This document shows positions 9,365 through 19,982 of a stretch of 64,000 bases of DNA, one piece after another. The position numbers and the translations under genes are program-made. The notes beneath the pieces were generated by a model that was not told the DNA's origin, made no database searches, and was given only the letters and a program-made list of their open reading frames with translations. The stretch is from Sorex araneus (Eukaryota > Chordata > Mammalia > Eulipotyphla > Soricidae): the NCBI RefSeq assembly GCF_027595985.1, contig NC_073306.1, positions 96,422,926 to 96,486,925 of the forward strand. The letters run 5' to 3'. How positions within the stretch are numbered: the stretch's first letter is position 1; each line of letters opens with the position of its first letter.

Positions 9365-9870
9365 GAGGTCGCAGTAGTGGTGTTTTGGAGTCAGACTGCT
9401 GGGGATGGAGCCCAGGTCTTTTGCATGCAGAACCTGTGCACTCCGACTCCTTGAGGGATCCTGGTCATCAAACTGAATTTTCTAAAATTTATTTTTAGGC
9501 TATCTTTAACCTGCCTCTCCTCCCATGCTTCTGTAGTTTCTCTTATGGCCTTATGATACTCTTCCGCCTTAATCGTTATTTCTACTTTTCTAAATTACCA
9601 ACTCATTCACATTCATATAACATTGAAATGTTTTTTATATCTTGCCATCTTCTCCATCCCCACTATCACTGAATATTGTGTGCATTCAGGGTCTTTTCTT
9701 TAAAATTGTTGTTGTTGTTGTTGGGCCTGGGGTATGGGTCGTACTTGCATTTAATCTTACAAGCATGAGACCAGGGATTCCATCCCTGGCTTTGCTCCAT
9801 ATGCAGAGTGGAGTCTCCTTGGCACACTGTTTGTAGTTCCTGGCACCACCACCACAACTAAAATGTAGCT
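9365..9870. repeat. Two old degenerate SINE-like fragments
   Basis: Near 9365-9465 and 9720-9850 there are phrases such as GCATTTAATCTTACAAGCAT and a (GTT)n tract, recalling very diverged tRNA-type SINEs. Single-copy AT-rich sequence lies between them. No TSDs visible. Confidence 0.35.
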
Positions 9871-10378
9871 CAGTGACTGATCCCAGCTAGTACTGCAACT
9901 TAGAACAAGTGCCCAAACCAAGTGTGTCACCTCTGCTTATCACAGGTGGGAAAGGGGGGAAACTATTATTGTTATATTAAAACTGGAAAATTTCTTTCTC
10001 CCAGATCTGTTCTTGAGATAGCTCAAGATAGTACTTTTTTTCTGTGTAGTTATTGCCATACATTTTTCTATGTATTTCTAAACATGCAAAAATAGATAAT
10101 CTCAAATACTTTCTTGGGCTATTTAGAATAATTGCTCGCTGGTTTTCCTGACCTCTACCCATTGCCAAAGTTGTCTCCCTGTAGCACATCCTTCTCTGCT
10201 TAGAGTCCTGCCTTCTTCCTGTTGGTACTGAGCAGTGCCTTAGTAGTGTGTATAGCCAGAAACCCTGTGTGGCCTAGTCTGGTGGCTGCCTGCATCCTTC
10301 CTGTTGGCCATTTCAGTCTTCTTCCTAAAATCCAGGCTCACCATCCCTGGGATTGGGCATGTCTTCCTACCTTGAAAC

Positions 10379-10573
10379 AAAGTAATCTAAAGATAAATTA
10401 TAAAGATTGAAGCGCTCCAGAACTAAAGTGATTCTGAGAGTAAGCATAGGTCTAACTTTGGATTTATAAAAAAGAAACCATCAGACCCTATATAGCATAG
10501 TTTTATTTATTTTTTTTTAGCTATAGCTTACAAATAGCTTAAGTTTTTAGCATTTTTGGTTAAAAGCAAGTTA
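10379..10573 (+). repeat. Local direct duplication, copy 2
   Basis: Second copy of 8874-9053, 1.5 kb downstream in the same orientation. It contains an extra T-rich insertion near 10500-10520. Confidence 0.85.
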
Positions 10574-10659
10574 CACATGGCCCAGTCTCCGCCAGCTGAT
10601 GGGTTTCTGTTTGTTCTTTAAGACTGTTTATCTTTTTCTCCTCTATAGACAAAGCAGAG

Positions 10660-10862
10660 ATGATACTTTGGGGGGTAGGGAGCGTTATTTAAGGGAGGGA
10701 GATGGCCACACCTCTCATTGCTCAGGGGCAACTCCTGGCTCTGTGTTTGAGGGCTGTTCATGGCAGTGCTTGTGGGAACATACAGTGCCAGGAATCCAGA
10801 CTGGGCCTCCTGCAGGCAAAGTATCCTTCCAGCCCATTGAGCTATCCTTCCAGCCTGCAGAA
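10660..10862 (-). mobile_element. Diverged SOR-type SINE
   Basis: Reverse body phrases GCTCAGGGGCAACTCCTGGC and a degraded head (ATTGAGCTATCCTTCCAGCC). Confidence 0.7.
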
Positions 10863-11056
10863 AGAATGCTTTACATATTGGATACTTTGCCTAGCACATA
10901 ACAGCATTCAATTAATTTTCAATGCATATGTCTGTAATTTAGGTCTAAGTTACTATTAAACTTATCTAAGTTACAGTAAAACTTTATGTCCACCATTTTT
11001 TTAAAATTTTGTTATTTAATTTTTGAATTAGTTTTGCTCTAATTAAAAGCTTTAAG

Positions 11057-11254
11057 CTTTATTTATTTATTTATTTATTTATTTATTTTACTTTTTGGTT
11101 CACACCTGGCAATGCACAGGGGTTACTCCTGGCTCATACACTCAGGAATTACTCCTGGCAGTGCTTGGGGGACCATATGGGATGCTGGGAATTGAACCCG
11201 GGCCAGTGGCATGCAGGGCAAATGCCCTACCCACTGTGCTATTGCTCCAGCCCC
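11057..11254 (-). mobile_element. SOR SINE with (ATTT)n tail
   Basis: Full reverse SINE whose tail has become an (ATTT)n microsatellite. TSD AAAAGCTTTAAG at 11045-11056 and 11255-11266. Confidence 0.93.
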
Positions 11255-11589
11255 AAAAGCTTTAAGTTTTTAAGGGTGGTAGTACAATTCCAGAATGGTT
11301 ATTTCTTTTTTTTTTTTTTTTAGGAGTTTCCTTAGTTTTATTTTTTTTGTTTTCTGTACCTGCGAAACTATCTCTCCACCGCACTCTTTATTTTTTTCTG
11401 GATCATACCCAGAACTGCATAGGGGTTACTTCTGGCATGGTGCTAGGTGGATATGGGGCTGAGTATTGCTCCCCAGAGAGGCCAGGGACTGAACCCAGGA
11501 CTCCTGCAATGCAAAGCATGTGCTACAGCCCTTTGAGCAATCTCCCTGATCCCAAGATGTTGCCTTTGAGGTTTAAGAATGCATTTTCA

Positions 11590-11766
11590 GGGGGCTGGAG
11601 CGATAGCACAGCGGGTAGGGCGTTTGCCTTGCACGCGGCCGACCTGGGTTCAAATCCCAGCATCCCATATGGTCCCCTGAGCACGGCCAGGGGTAATTCC
11701 TGAGTGCAAAGCCAGGAGTAACCCCTGTGCATCGCCAGGTGTGACCCAAAAAGCAAAAAAAAAAAA
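11590..11766 (+). mobile_element. SOR SINE nested in the chimeric retrocopy
   Basis: Near-consensus SINE with a poly(A) tail. TSD AAGAATGCATTTTCA at 11575-11589 and 11767-11781, exact. Confidence 0.95.
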
Positions 11767-11785
11767 AAGAATGCATTTTCATATT

Positions 11786-11830
11786 CATTGACATTGAGTA
11801 AACTGAGGCTTAGAAAGGAGGCACTGACCG
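11786..11830 (+). mobile_element. MIR core fragment
   Basis: GTAAACTGAGGCTTAGAAAG is the conserved MIR core phrase. It lies inside the chimeric retrocopy and so shows that the 3' part came from ordinary mammalian DNA. Confidence 0.6.
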
Positions 11831-12540
11831 TACAGGGCCCACAGGGCAAGTCGGAAGCTCAGTGGCTTATTCCTACCTAAGCTTGTTCTGTGTTCTTACT
11901 TGGATCTTGGTCAGAGCAGGGTGGGGAAGAAGGTTCTCATCTCTCCCAAAACAAGGGCGTAGGAACTAGATAAGAGTTTCTGAGCGAAGCAAAGTGTGGA
12001 CGGTCATACTGTGGTTGCTGCAACTGATTTAGATTTTTGCCTTCACCTTCGTTTGCTCACATGTCCTTTCCCCTCCCGGGCGGGCACAGGGCCGAGGCTT
12101 AGTTCTCAGGCTGGAGACATTCTGCGAGGAGTTGCTCACACCGAAAGAGGTTTTGCTGGGTCTGGATTCACGCTTGTACAGCTGCGGTGGGGCCGCACAT
12201 GCATGCGGCCCCCAGGATCACATCTCGGCGGTGGGGAGGGGCCGGTGCCTCCCACCTTCCCAAGAGCACCCTCGTGTCCTTTTGCTGCAGTTTTTGTCGT
12301 AAATCCCATCTGTGGTCGTCTTAATATGGCGGCCACCGCGCCCTTCATCCCCGGAGAGAAAGAGGCGAGAGAGAGAAATACCTTTCCCCTCCCGGGCGGG
12401 CACGGGGCCAAGGCTTAGTTCTCAGGCTGGAGACATTCTGCGAGGAGTTGCTCACACCGAAAGAGGTTTTGCTCCAGAATGGTTATTTCTTAACTTATGA
12501 AATAACTTTTAATAGAGTATTATACAACAGTTAAAAATAA

Positions 12541-12620
12541 ACTGAATGTAGCTCATTGGTAGAGAACATTCCTGGCATGTATAAAATCCTGAGTTTGAAT
12601 CCTAGTATTAGGAAAAAGAT
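12541..12620 (+). mobile_element. Old tRNA-type SINE
   Basis: A-box-like TAGCTCATTGGTAGAG and B-box-like GAGTTTGAATCC spaced as in a tRNA, then an A-rich end. Similar units are at 21225, 23722 and 62728. It is a different family from SOR. Confidence 0.5.
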
Positions 12621-12729
12621 AAATATATTTTACTATCTATAATTATATAGTATTTTATACATTGTGTATAATTTACTTGATAAGATATATATATAAATAT
12701 AAATGTTTAACCTCAATAATTTATAAGAA

Positions 12730-12890
12730 CATAGGCAGAGTGATAGTACAATGAGTAGGGCACGTGCTTTGTTTCGATCCCCTGCATCCCATATGGTTCC
12801 CCAAACCCACCAGGTGTGAGTTCATAGCCAGGAATAACCCTTGAGCACTGACAGGTGTAACCCAAGAACAAAACAAAAAATAACAACAAA
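12730..12890 (+). mobile_element. SOR-type SINE
   Basis: GAGTGATAGTACAATGAGTA head, TTTCGATCCC B box and an A-rich tail; moderately diverged. Confidence 0.75.
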
Positions 12891-12894
12891 AAAG

Positions 12895-14555
12895 AATAAT
12901 ATATCAATTAACAAGTATTTTAGTGCCTGCTTTGCCTAATGTTCTAGATGCTGTAGAAGATAGTGAAGGCTGTGGTTATTTTTATGCAGTAACAAATCTT
13001 TGTACTGGAGAGCAGAAATTCCAGATTAAAAATTTGTGAAGAAGAAAAAATAAGTATTAACTTTCTAATTATCTGTTTTAAATATATTTTTCTTAAGCTG
13101 ATACACTCCCTTAGATTTTAAGTGTAAAAGTTTAAGTATTTTATTAAAAGCTGAAAAACAAAACTCTTTTGTTTTGTTTTTATTTTCTTCCATTTTTTCT
13201 TTTTTGTTTTAAAATCTAGTTACAAATGACATTGTCAGTATGTAAGACATATCAATAAAAATTAAGATAACATAAAAACATTTAATGATTAAATAACAAT
13301 GATCAAATAGATCTATAGTTACTATTCAAAACCCTTTTTATGACATAACAAGTTGATATTTTTTGTATTATATTTTACCAATATGTTCACTCACCATTTT
13401 CTAAGAGACTACTAAGATAGATTTTAGCTACATGCTTCTAGGGTCTAAAGCTCGCTGAAAATAATTTGAGATGTATTGTTTCCTTTCTTTGTAAAATCAA
13501 GCAGAATTTTAATAGCAGTGGTTTTATTTTACTTAAGAATTAGTTTTCTTCTGAAAATGAGATGCTCTTTCTGCTTGAGAGTCCGCTGCTTTTCTCTGCT
13601 TCCCATTGAAGAAGCTCTCTGCACTTGCACAGAGCCCAGAGACTCATGTCAGAGGTCACCTGTGTGAGTCCATTTTCCCACAGCCGCCTGGTGTGAGTGA
13701 TCTTCGACTGTGTTTTTTAAAAAATGGGCATGGATTAGAGAGGATTAGAAAGACTATTACTCTTCTGAGTATAGGCCCAAGGCGCTAAGGGGAGAAAACC
13801 CAACCAGGCAGCAAAATGGGCTTTGCTTGACCAGGACACAACCTCTGCTGCATTCCTTTAAGAAACTGAATGGGAAATGTTAAGTCCCAAAACTGGATTA
13901 GTAAATAATCTCATAGCTTGTGACATCTGCCAAAATAAATTGATGAGCATTCTTAAACTTTGAGAAGAGAGCCAGGCATCAAGAGTAAGAGTAATTACTA
14001 TTTTCCTTTTTGTATTTCAAATTTTCTGTTTGGTGTAATACCTAAAGTGGGCATTAAGTCCAGCAAGTGTTGGAAAAGCACATTTCACACAAAAAAGGAA
14101 AATTTATTCAGATATATTAATGTGACTGGTATCTATGTGTTGGTTAATAGCCTAAGGTATGCATTTTAAACTGTTATCATTTTTGCTTTTAAAATTCTTT
14201 GTGTCTGTAGCAGTTTTACAAATTCAACTCTTTAATTTATGTTGTTTATCTCATTAGTTTGTGTAACAAAAAAACTTCGAATTTGAAAAGTATGTACTTT
14301 TGATATAGCTTTATTTTGTAATAGGATTTTAATCTTGTATAATTTCTATCACATTATTTAGGAACAGTGAGCTTACTTGGGAATTATTCTAGTAAGGAAA
14401 GTATGCTCTCCTCGATCTTTGGAAGAAAGTATTTAGCTAATTAAATATGAATTTAAAAGGTTAGTTTTAAATTGATATCTTTAATAGTAATGGTGTCATA
14501 CAAGTTTTGTAACTTCAAGTAATTTGATTAACATAGTAACTGTAGTTATGCTGCT
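12895..14555. other. Single-copy ST7L intron sequence
   Basis: About 1.6 kb of AT-rich DNA with no recognisable exon or repeat. Short open frames near 13476-13788 have no recognisable product. Confidence 0.45.
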
Positions 14556-14559
14556 TTTG

Positions 14560-14706
14560 AGATTTTGGTTTTGTTTTGGGACCACACCACTGGTGATGCT
14601 TAGCGTTTATTCCTGGCTCTGCACTCTGGAATTGCTCCTGGTGGTGCTTGTGGGACTATATGGGATGCTAGGGATCCCTACCCACTGTAAAATCATTCTA
14701 GCCCAG
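14560..14706 (-). mobile_element. Old SOR-type SINE
   Basis: Reverse phrases TTCCTGGCTCTGCACTCTGG and GGACTATATGGGATGCTAGG; tail and TSD not clear. Confidence 0.7.
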
Positions 14707-15026
14707 ATTATGCTACTTTAGTTATAGATTAATATCATAATCCTAAACATAGAGCTATGATATGAGTTATCAGTTCCACACCTGCATATTCAAAAGATAT
14801 AGAAATACAAATTTTACATAGTATCAAGCACAATTGCAGTAGTTTTCATACTAACCAAATAGTTAAAAGCAACTACCTACCAAATGATCAATAGATAAAC
14901 AAATGTGAGCTATTCATAAAATGAAATATTATTCAGCCACAAACAGGAATAGGTACTGATATAATGTGGATATACCTTGAAAACATACTAAATGAAAGAA
15001 ACGATTACAAAAGAACATATTATGAG

Positions 15027-15335
15027 GCTGGAAAGATAGTGTAAGGGTTAAAGCTCATTTGTGTCTTCCACGTGACTAGTTCCTAGCAATACTGGATGGT
15101 CTCCTTAGCATCACTGGATATAACCTTGAGGGCCCCTGAGCATCACCAGGTGTGGACCTGGAGGGCCCCCTCCCAGCACCATTAGGGTGACCTGGCTAAT
15201 CCTTAGCACAACAGTACCTAAGCAGAATCACATCCTTGGATCTGTTCAACTCCCAGCTCTATTAGCTAAGAACCCCGGGAGGACAGAAGGCAGCCTTTTG
15301 AGCATCACTTGGGAATATCCCACACCCCTGAAAAA
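15027..15335 (+). mobile_element. Old SINE, longer variant
   Basis: GAGGCTGGAAAGATAGTGTA head followed by a long body (CCCTGAGCATCACCAGGTGT, AGCACCATTAGGGTGACCTG) and a purine-rich tail. Related longer bodies occur at 31175 and 42590, suggesting an older relative of SOR. Confidence 0.6.
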
Positions 15336-15942
15336 AAGAAAAAAGAACATATGTTATTCTGTTCATGTGAAATGTTCAGAGTAGACAAATTTATAGAGAT
15401 CATGAGTTACTGATTATTTAGGCTAGAGTGAGTGGGGAAGTAAAAGGTCTAACTGGAGTCATGTAGTTTCCTTTTTAGGTAATAAAAATGTTCTAGCATG
15501 ATGGGGATAGTTCCACAGATCTGTGAATATGCTAAAATCTATTGAAATGTATACTTTAAATGGGTAACATTTAAAGTATCTTAATTATAGGTTCATAAAC
15601 CTGTTATTAATAATAGCAAATTAAAAGAAATTAATACCTCCTATCTATATTCCTATGTGGATTGTTAATATCTTTAATAAAGCACTCCCCACAATCTGAT
15701 TATAATTATTTAATTAAGATGTCTTTCTCATTACATTAGGAAGCTCCCAAGAGTAGACCGCATTTTTTTCGGGATATTCCATGACAGCCATGATGTTTTG
15801 CATTCAGTAAATGTTTATGTGATTGAGCATCACCGTCAAATTAATCTATATAGATGAATTCACTCTAATTATTTATAGAATAAAAATAAGAAAAAGACTT
15901 AAACATTGTCATGAAGTGTTTTTCCAAGATTATACTTTTATG

Positions 15943-16190
15943 GGCAGAGCGATAGCACAGCGGTTGGGCATTCGCCTTTCACGCGGCCAACCCGAGATCG
16001 ATTCCTCCGCCCCTCTTGGAGAGCCCGGCAAGCTACTGAGAGTATCGAGCCCGCTCAGCAGAGCCTGGCAAGCTACCTGTGCGTATTAGATATGCCAAAA
16101 ACAGTAGCAATAAGTCTCTCAATAAAACTGAGATACGTTACTGGTGCCCGCTCGAACAAATCAATGAGCAACGTGATGACAGTGATAGTG
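15943..16190 (+). mobile_element. RTE-tailed SINE, full length
   Basis: TSD ATACTTTTATG at 15932-15942 and 16191-16201. Three parts are visible. A tRNA head contains GATAGCACAGCGG and a weakened B box. A body (about 16015-16115) is homologous to the RTE leader at 430-534. A tail (CTGGTGCCCGCTCGAACAAA to GACAGTGATAGTG) is homologous to the RTE 3' end at 4050-4125. There is no poly(A). Mobilisation by the RTE machinery is inferred from the shared 3' end. Confidence 0.88.
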
Positions 16191-16306
16191 ATACTTTTAT
16201 GATTTTTATGCTTAATTTTTTTTGTTTGTAATACCCAGGTTTGAACCAAGATCCTCAACCCTGGCTCTATATTTCATTTTAAAAATAATAAAAATTTGTT
16301 CTCACA

Positions 16307-16497
16307 TTATTCCTCTGCCCCTATCGGAGAGCCCGGCAAACTACCGAGAGTATCTCGCCCACAACGGCACAGCCTGGCAAGCTACCCGTGGCGTATTCGA
16401 TATGCCAAAAGCAGTATCAGCAAGTCTCATGATGGAGATGTTACTGGTGCCCGCTCGAGCAAATCAATGAGCAATGGGATGACAGTGATACAGTGAT
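16307..16497 (+). mobile_element. RTE-tailed SINE, 5'-truncated
   Basis: Contains the leader-derived body and the RTE-like tail (GCCCGCTCGAGCAAATCAAT) but no tRNA head. Short probable TSD ATTATT. It lies 110 bp from the previous copy. Confidence 0.85.
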
Positions 16498-16697
16498 TAT
16501 TTCCTTAGCTTGAGTTTTCATTCTGTAGCAAGCAAGGTCACACATAAGCCTTTTAATTGTGTTTTACTTATAGAAATATTTTGACACTTCAGCATTTGCA
16601 TCTATAATAATTTTGTACACATTATCACTAGGATGTTCATGTCACTTCAACTATTTTGATATTTACTCTTAAAATTAAATTGAGTATGAAATTATGT

Positions 16698-16872
16698 AGG
16701 AGTTGGAGTGATATTACAGCAGGTAGAGCTTTTGCCTTGCATGTGGGCAGCCCTGGTCAGTCCCCGGCATCCCATATGGTCCTCCAAGCACCACTGGCAG
16801 TGATTCTTGAGTGCAGAGCCAGGAACAACCCCTGAGCATTGCTGGGTGTGGCCCTAAAACCAAAAAAAAGTT
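16698..16872 (+). mobile_element. SOR-type SINE
   Basis: GGAGTTGGAGTGATATTACA head, CATCCCATATGGTCC body and poly(A); moderately diverged. Confidence 0.8.
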
Positions 16873-16968
16873 AAAAATAAATATAATACTTTACATTTTT
16901 TCTGGGTATTTGAATTTAACAGTTTAATTTTTCTTTTTGTGGTGTGTCTGTGTATGTTATTTCTGCAG

Positions 16969-17119
16969 TATTTACTAGAGATGAAAAGTCTGATTTTACC
17001 TCCAGAACACATTCTGAAACGGGGTGATAGTGAAGCAGTTGCCTATGCTTTCTTTCATCTTCAGCACTGGAAGAGAATAGAAGGTGCTCTTAATCTGTTA
17101 CAGTGTACATGGGAAGGCA
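16969..17119 (+). CDS. ST7L: ST7L coding exon (third from last)
   Basis: A 151-nt exon encoding 50 residues plus one base. It contains [20 protein letters not shown] and [18 protein letters not shown], a highly conserved ST7-family segment. The acceptor is a pyrimidine-rich tract plus TTCTGCAG (ending 16968); the donor is A/GTAAGT at 17120. The exon starts in phase 0 and ends in phase 1, matching the next exon exactly. ST7L is the ST7-like paralogue of the tumour-suppressor candidate ST7, a predicted multi-pass membrane protein of uncertain biochemical function. ST7L rather than ST7 is chosen because WNT2B, not WNT2, lies downstream. Earlier exons are not visible in the window. Confidence 0.93.
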
Positions 17120-17761
17120 GTAAGTATTCTTTTAAAGATGTGGCACTAATACCTCTGACCAATGCTAGCAGACCATCTACTGTGCTGGGGACTGGTAGGG
17201 TTGGCTGTGTGCAAGGTAGGGGGCTTAATACTGGTGAAAAGGCTCTAAATCACTAATTCTTCTTATGAGAAAAACAAAATCTGTATTTTGGAAAAATGTT
17301 AGGGAGCCTAACAATAATATAAAAACAAAACTACGTCACCATTTTGCTAAGTACTCGGCTACTTGATCAGATCTATAAAGATCCCTTTTTCAAGAGGTTT
17401 GCAAGGAGCCTCAGGGTAGCTTCATGCTGGAGCACCTTTTGCGGCCAGTGAGAGTGTGATCCTGGAAACACTGTTGTTTGGTGATTTGGTGCCCCAGCAC
17501 CAGAACCTTGTATATGAGGTCTGCAACCAGGTGTGTGCAAGCCCTGTCATTCTAACAGCAAAGGCAGAGTCGTAATCTAGATCAGGTATGGGTAATCTCT
17601 ACCTAATAATGATACTTGGTCTTTGTGGCCAGTCTCTGTCACAACTACCCAATTCTTGTGACGTGGAAGCAACTTGAGATATTATGAATAGATATGACTA
17701 TTCTATTCAAATTTTTATATAAAACAGATAGTGGGCCAGGTTTGGCTAAAGAGCTAGACTT

Positions 17762-17920
17762 TGGGTCCAGAGCAATAGTGTAGCAGGTAGGGTGCATGCC
17801 TTGCACGCTGCTGATCTGGGCAGGCCCCTGATACACCGTAGGGTCTCTGATGCCCACCAGGAGTGATCTCTGAGTACTTCCAGGTATGGTTCCCAAATGA
17901 AACAAAACAACACAAAGATA
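17762..17920 (+). mobile_element. Diverged SOR-type SINE
   Basis: CCAGAGCAATAGTGTAGCAG head and GGTAGGGTGCATGCCTTGCA; the body is degraded. Confidence 0.7.
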
Positions 17921-18011
17921 CTTTGTAACTCTTTATATAAAATTAGCTCTGCTGAGTGGAAAGCTTTGGTGCTATCCTACACATGAATTTAAGAGTCTTT
18001 AAGAATTTGGG

Positions 18012-18196
18012 GTGGGGGGGCTGGAGCAATAGCACAGCGGGTAGGCGTTTGCCTTGCACGAGGCTGACCCGGGTTCGATTCCCAGCATCCCATATGGTCC
18101 CCTGAGCACTGCCAGGAATGATTCCTGAGTGCAGACCCAGGAGCAACCCCTGTGCATCTCCAGGTGTGACCCAAAAAACAAAAACAAAACAAAAAA
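18012..18196 (+). mobile_element. SOR SINE
   Basis: Near-consensus SINE with an A-rich tail of (CAAAA)n type. TSD AAGAATTTGGG at 18001-18011 and 18197-18207. Confidence 0.93.
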
Positions 18197-18345
18197 AAGA
18201 ATTTGGGTGGGGGTGACCATACCTGGCAGTGCTGGGAAACCAACCATGTGGTGCCAGGGATCACCTACACTCTCGCCCTTGGGGCCACCCTCCCTGCCCA
18301 TTGAGAGCTTTTCTAAAGGTCATGCAGCAGTTACACATTCCGACT

Positions 18346-18505
18346 GCATAGTATAGGAGGTGAAGCACTTTCCTTGAATGAGATTTGCCCCAGTTCAGAT
18401 CCCTAGCACTGCATCCGGTCCCCCAAGCACCACCACAGGTAATTCCCAAGTGCACAGAGCCAGGAGTAAGCTCTGAGCACTGTCTGGTGCGGCCCCCAAA
18501 TTTAC
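18346..18505 (+). mobile_element. Diverged SOR-type SINE
   Basis: Head degraded; the body phrases CACCACAGGTAATTCCCAAG and GAGCCAGGAGTAAGCTCTGA are recognisable. Confidence 0.65.
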
Positions 18506-18871
18506 ATGTTTCAATTTTATGAAGATTCTTTAAAGTAGAAATGGTAACTTTGAAGGTGAGTTAACTTTAGTATCTTTTTTTCCATTTGGATTTTTCTTTT
18601 GTAGGGGGTGGGGGGACACATCTGACTGTGCTCTGGACTTGCTCCTGGTGGTGCGTGAGGACTATCTGCCACAGTCTGGCTAAAGTCTGAAGTCTTAACC
18701 CTTAACTGTGTCTCGGGCTCCCTCTTACTGTATTTTTAATGAGAAAAACTGAGGCAAGGGGAAACCCGGCAATGTTAACTCCCTTTAATTGTATTCCAGC
18801 CAGATAATTCATTGTTCTCTAAAACTTAGATTTACCAATGAGTAATTCTTTCACTTAAAAAAATCTCCCTC

Positions 18872-19782
18872 AGAGGATGTGGGGAGAAAGGGACCCTTCT
18901 TCACTGCTGGTGGGAATGCCGACTGGTTCAGCCCTTCTGGAAAACAATTTGGACGATTCTCAAAAAATTAGATATTGAATTCCCATTTGACCCAGCAATA
19001 CCACTGCTGGGAATATATCCCAGAGAGGCAAAAAAGTACAATCGAAACAACATCTGCACATGTATGTTCATCGCAGCACTGTTTACAATAGCCAGAATCT
19101 GGAAAAAACCCGAATGCCCCAGAACGGATGACTGGTTGAGGAAACTTTGGTACATCTATACAATGGAATACTATGCAGCTGTTAGAAAAAAGGAGGTCAA
19201 GAATTTTGTAGTTAAGTGGATGGGCATGAAAAGTTTCATGCTGAGTGAAATGAGTCAGAAAGAGAGAGACAGACATAGAAAGATTGCACTCATCTATGGT
19301 ATATAGAATAACAGAGTGGGAGACTAACACTCAAGAACTGTAGAAATAAGTACCAGGAGGTTGACTCCATGGCTTCGAGGCTGGCCTCACGTTCCGGGGA
19401 AAGGTCAACTCAGAGAAGCGATCACCAACTACATTGTAGTCGAAGGCCATGTGGGGGAAGGGAGTTGCGGGCTGAATGAGGGCTAGAGACTGAGCACAGC
19501 GGCCACTCAACACCTTTATTGCAAACCACAACAGCTAATTAGAGAGAGAAAACAGAAGGGAATGCCTTGCCACAGTGGCAGGGTGGGGTGGGGGGGAGAT
19601 GGGATTGGGGAGGGTGGGAGGGACGCTGGGTTTACGGGTGGTGGAGAATGGGCACTGGTGAAGGGATGGGTTCCCGAACTTTGTATGAGGGAAGTATAAG
19701 CACAAAAGTGTATAAATCTGTAACTGTACCCTCACGGTGATTCTCTAATTAAAAATAAATAAAATTTTAAAAAAATATAAAA
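18872..19782 (+). mobile_element. 5'-truncated L1, young subfamily
   Basis: Begins in the ORF2 C-terminus (GATGTGGGGAGAAAGGGACC), ends ORF2 near 19306, then has the G-rich 3' UTR (19578-19622), AATTAAAAATAAATAAA and poly(A). TSD AAAAAAATCTCCCTC at 18857-18871 and 19783-19797. The ORF2 remnant is in two frames. Confidence 0.93.
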
Positions 19783-19799
19783 AAAAAAATCTCCCTCTA

Positions 19800-19968
19800 G
19801 GGGGCCGGTAGGGCATTTGCCTGGCACGTTGGCCAACCTGGGTTTGATCCCCAGCATCCCATATGGTCCCCTGAGCACCATCAGGAGTGATTCCTGAGTG
19901 CAGAGTCAGTAATAATCCCTTAGCATCGCTGGGTGTGACCCAAAAAGACAAAAAAAAAAAAACCCTCT
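19800..19968 (+). mobile_element. SOR-type SINE, head truncated
   Basis: Starts GGGGGCCGGTAGGGCATTTG, so most of the A box is missing; body and poly(A) are present. Confidence 0.8.
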
Positions 19969-19982
19969 AAAATGCTGTGGGA

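Larger units (their letters stand above)
11308..12473 (-). mobile_element. Chimeric retrocopy headed by L1-promoter-like monomers
   Basis: Perfect 18-bp TSD CCAGAATGGTTATTTCTT at 11290-11307 and 12474-12491. Poly(A) is at the left (T run 11306-11321), with AATAAA on the - strand at 11337-11342, so the insert reads -. Its 5' part (12473 to about 12066) is 1.2 copies of a GC-rich tandem monomer containing GCCGCCATATTAAG, a YY1-type site. The ~90-bp block at 12066-12155 recurs at 12385-12475. Related monomers occur in the elements at 36967 and 44659. The rest is not L1: it includes a MIR piece (11786-11825) and an old SINE (11350-11560). It looks like a transcript started in an L1 promoter, read into unrelated DNA and was retrotransposed. 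Confidence 0.72.

Noticed and set aside
12180-12420. CpG island promoter of a host gene
   Set aside because: The GC-rich block is a repeated L1-promoter-like monomer inside a TSD-bounded insertion, not a gene start.
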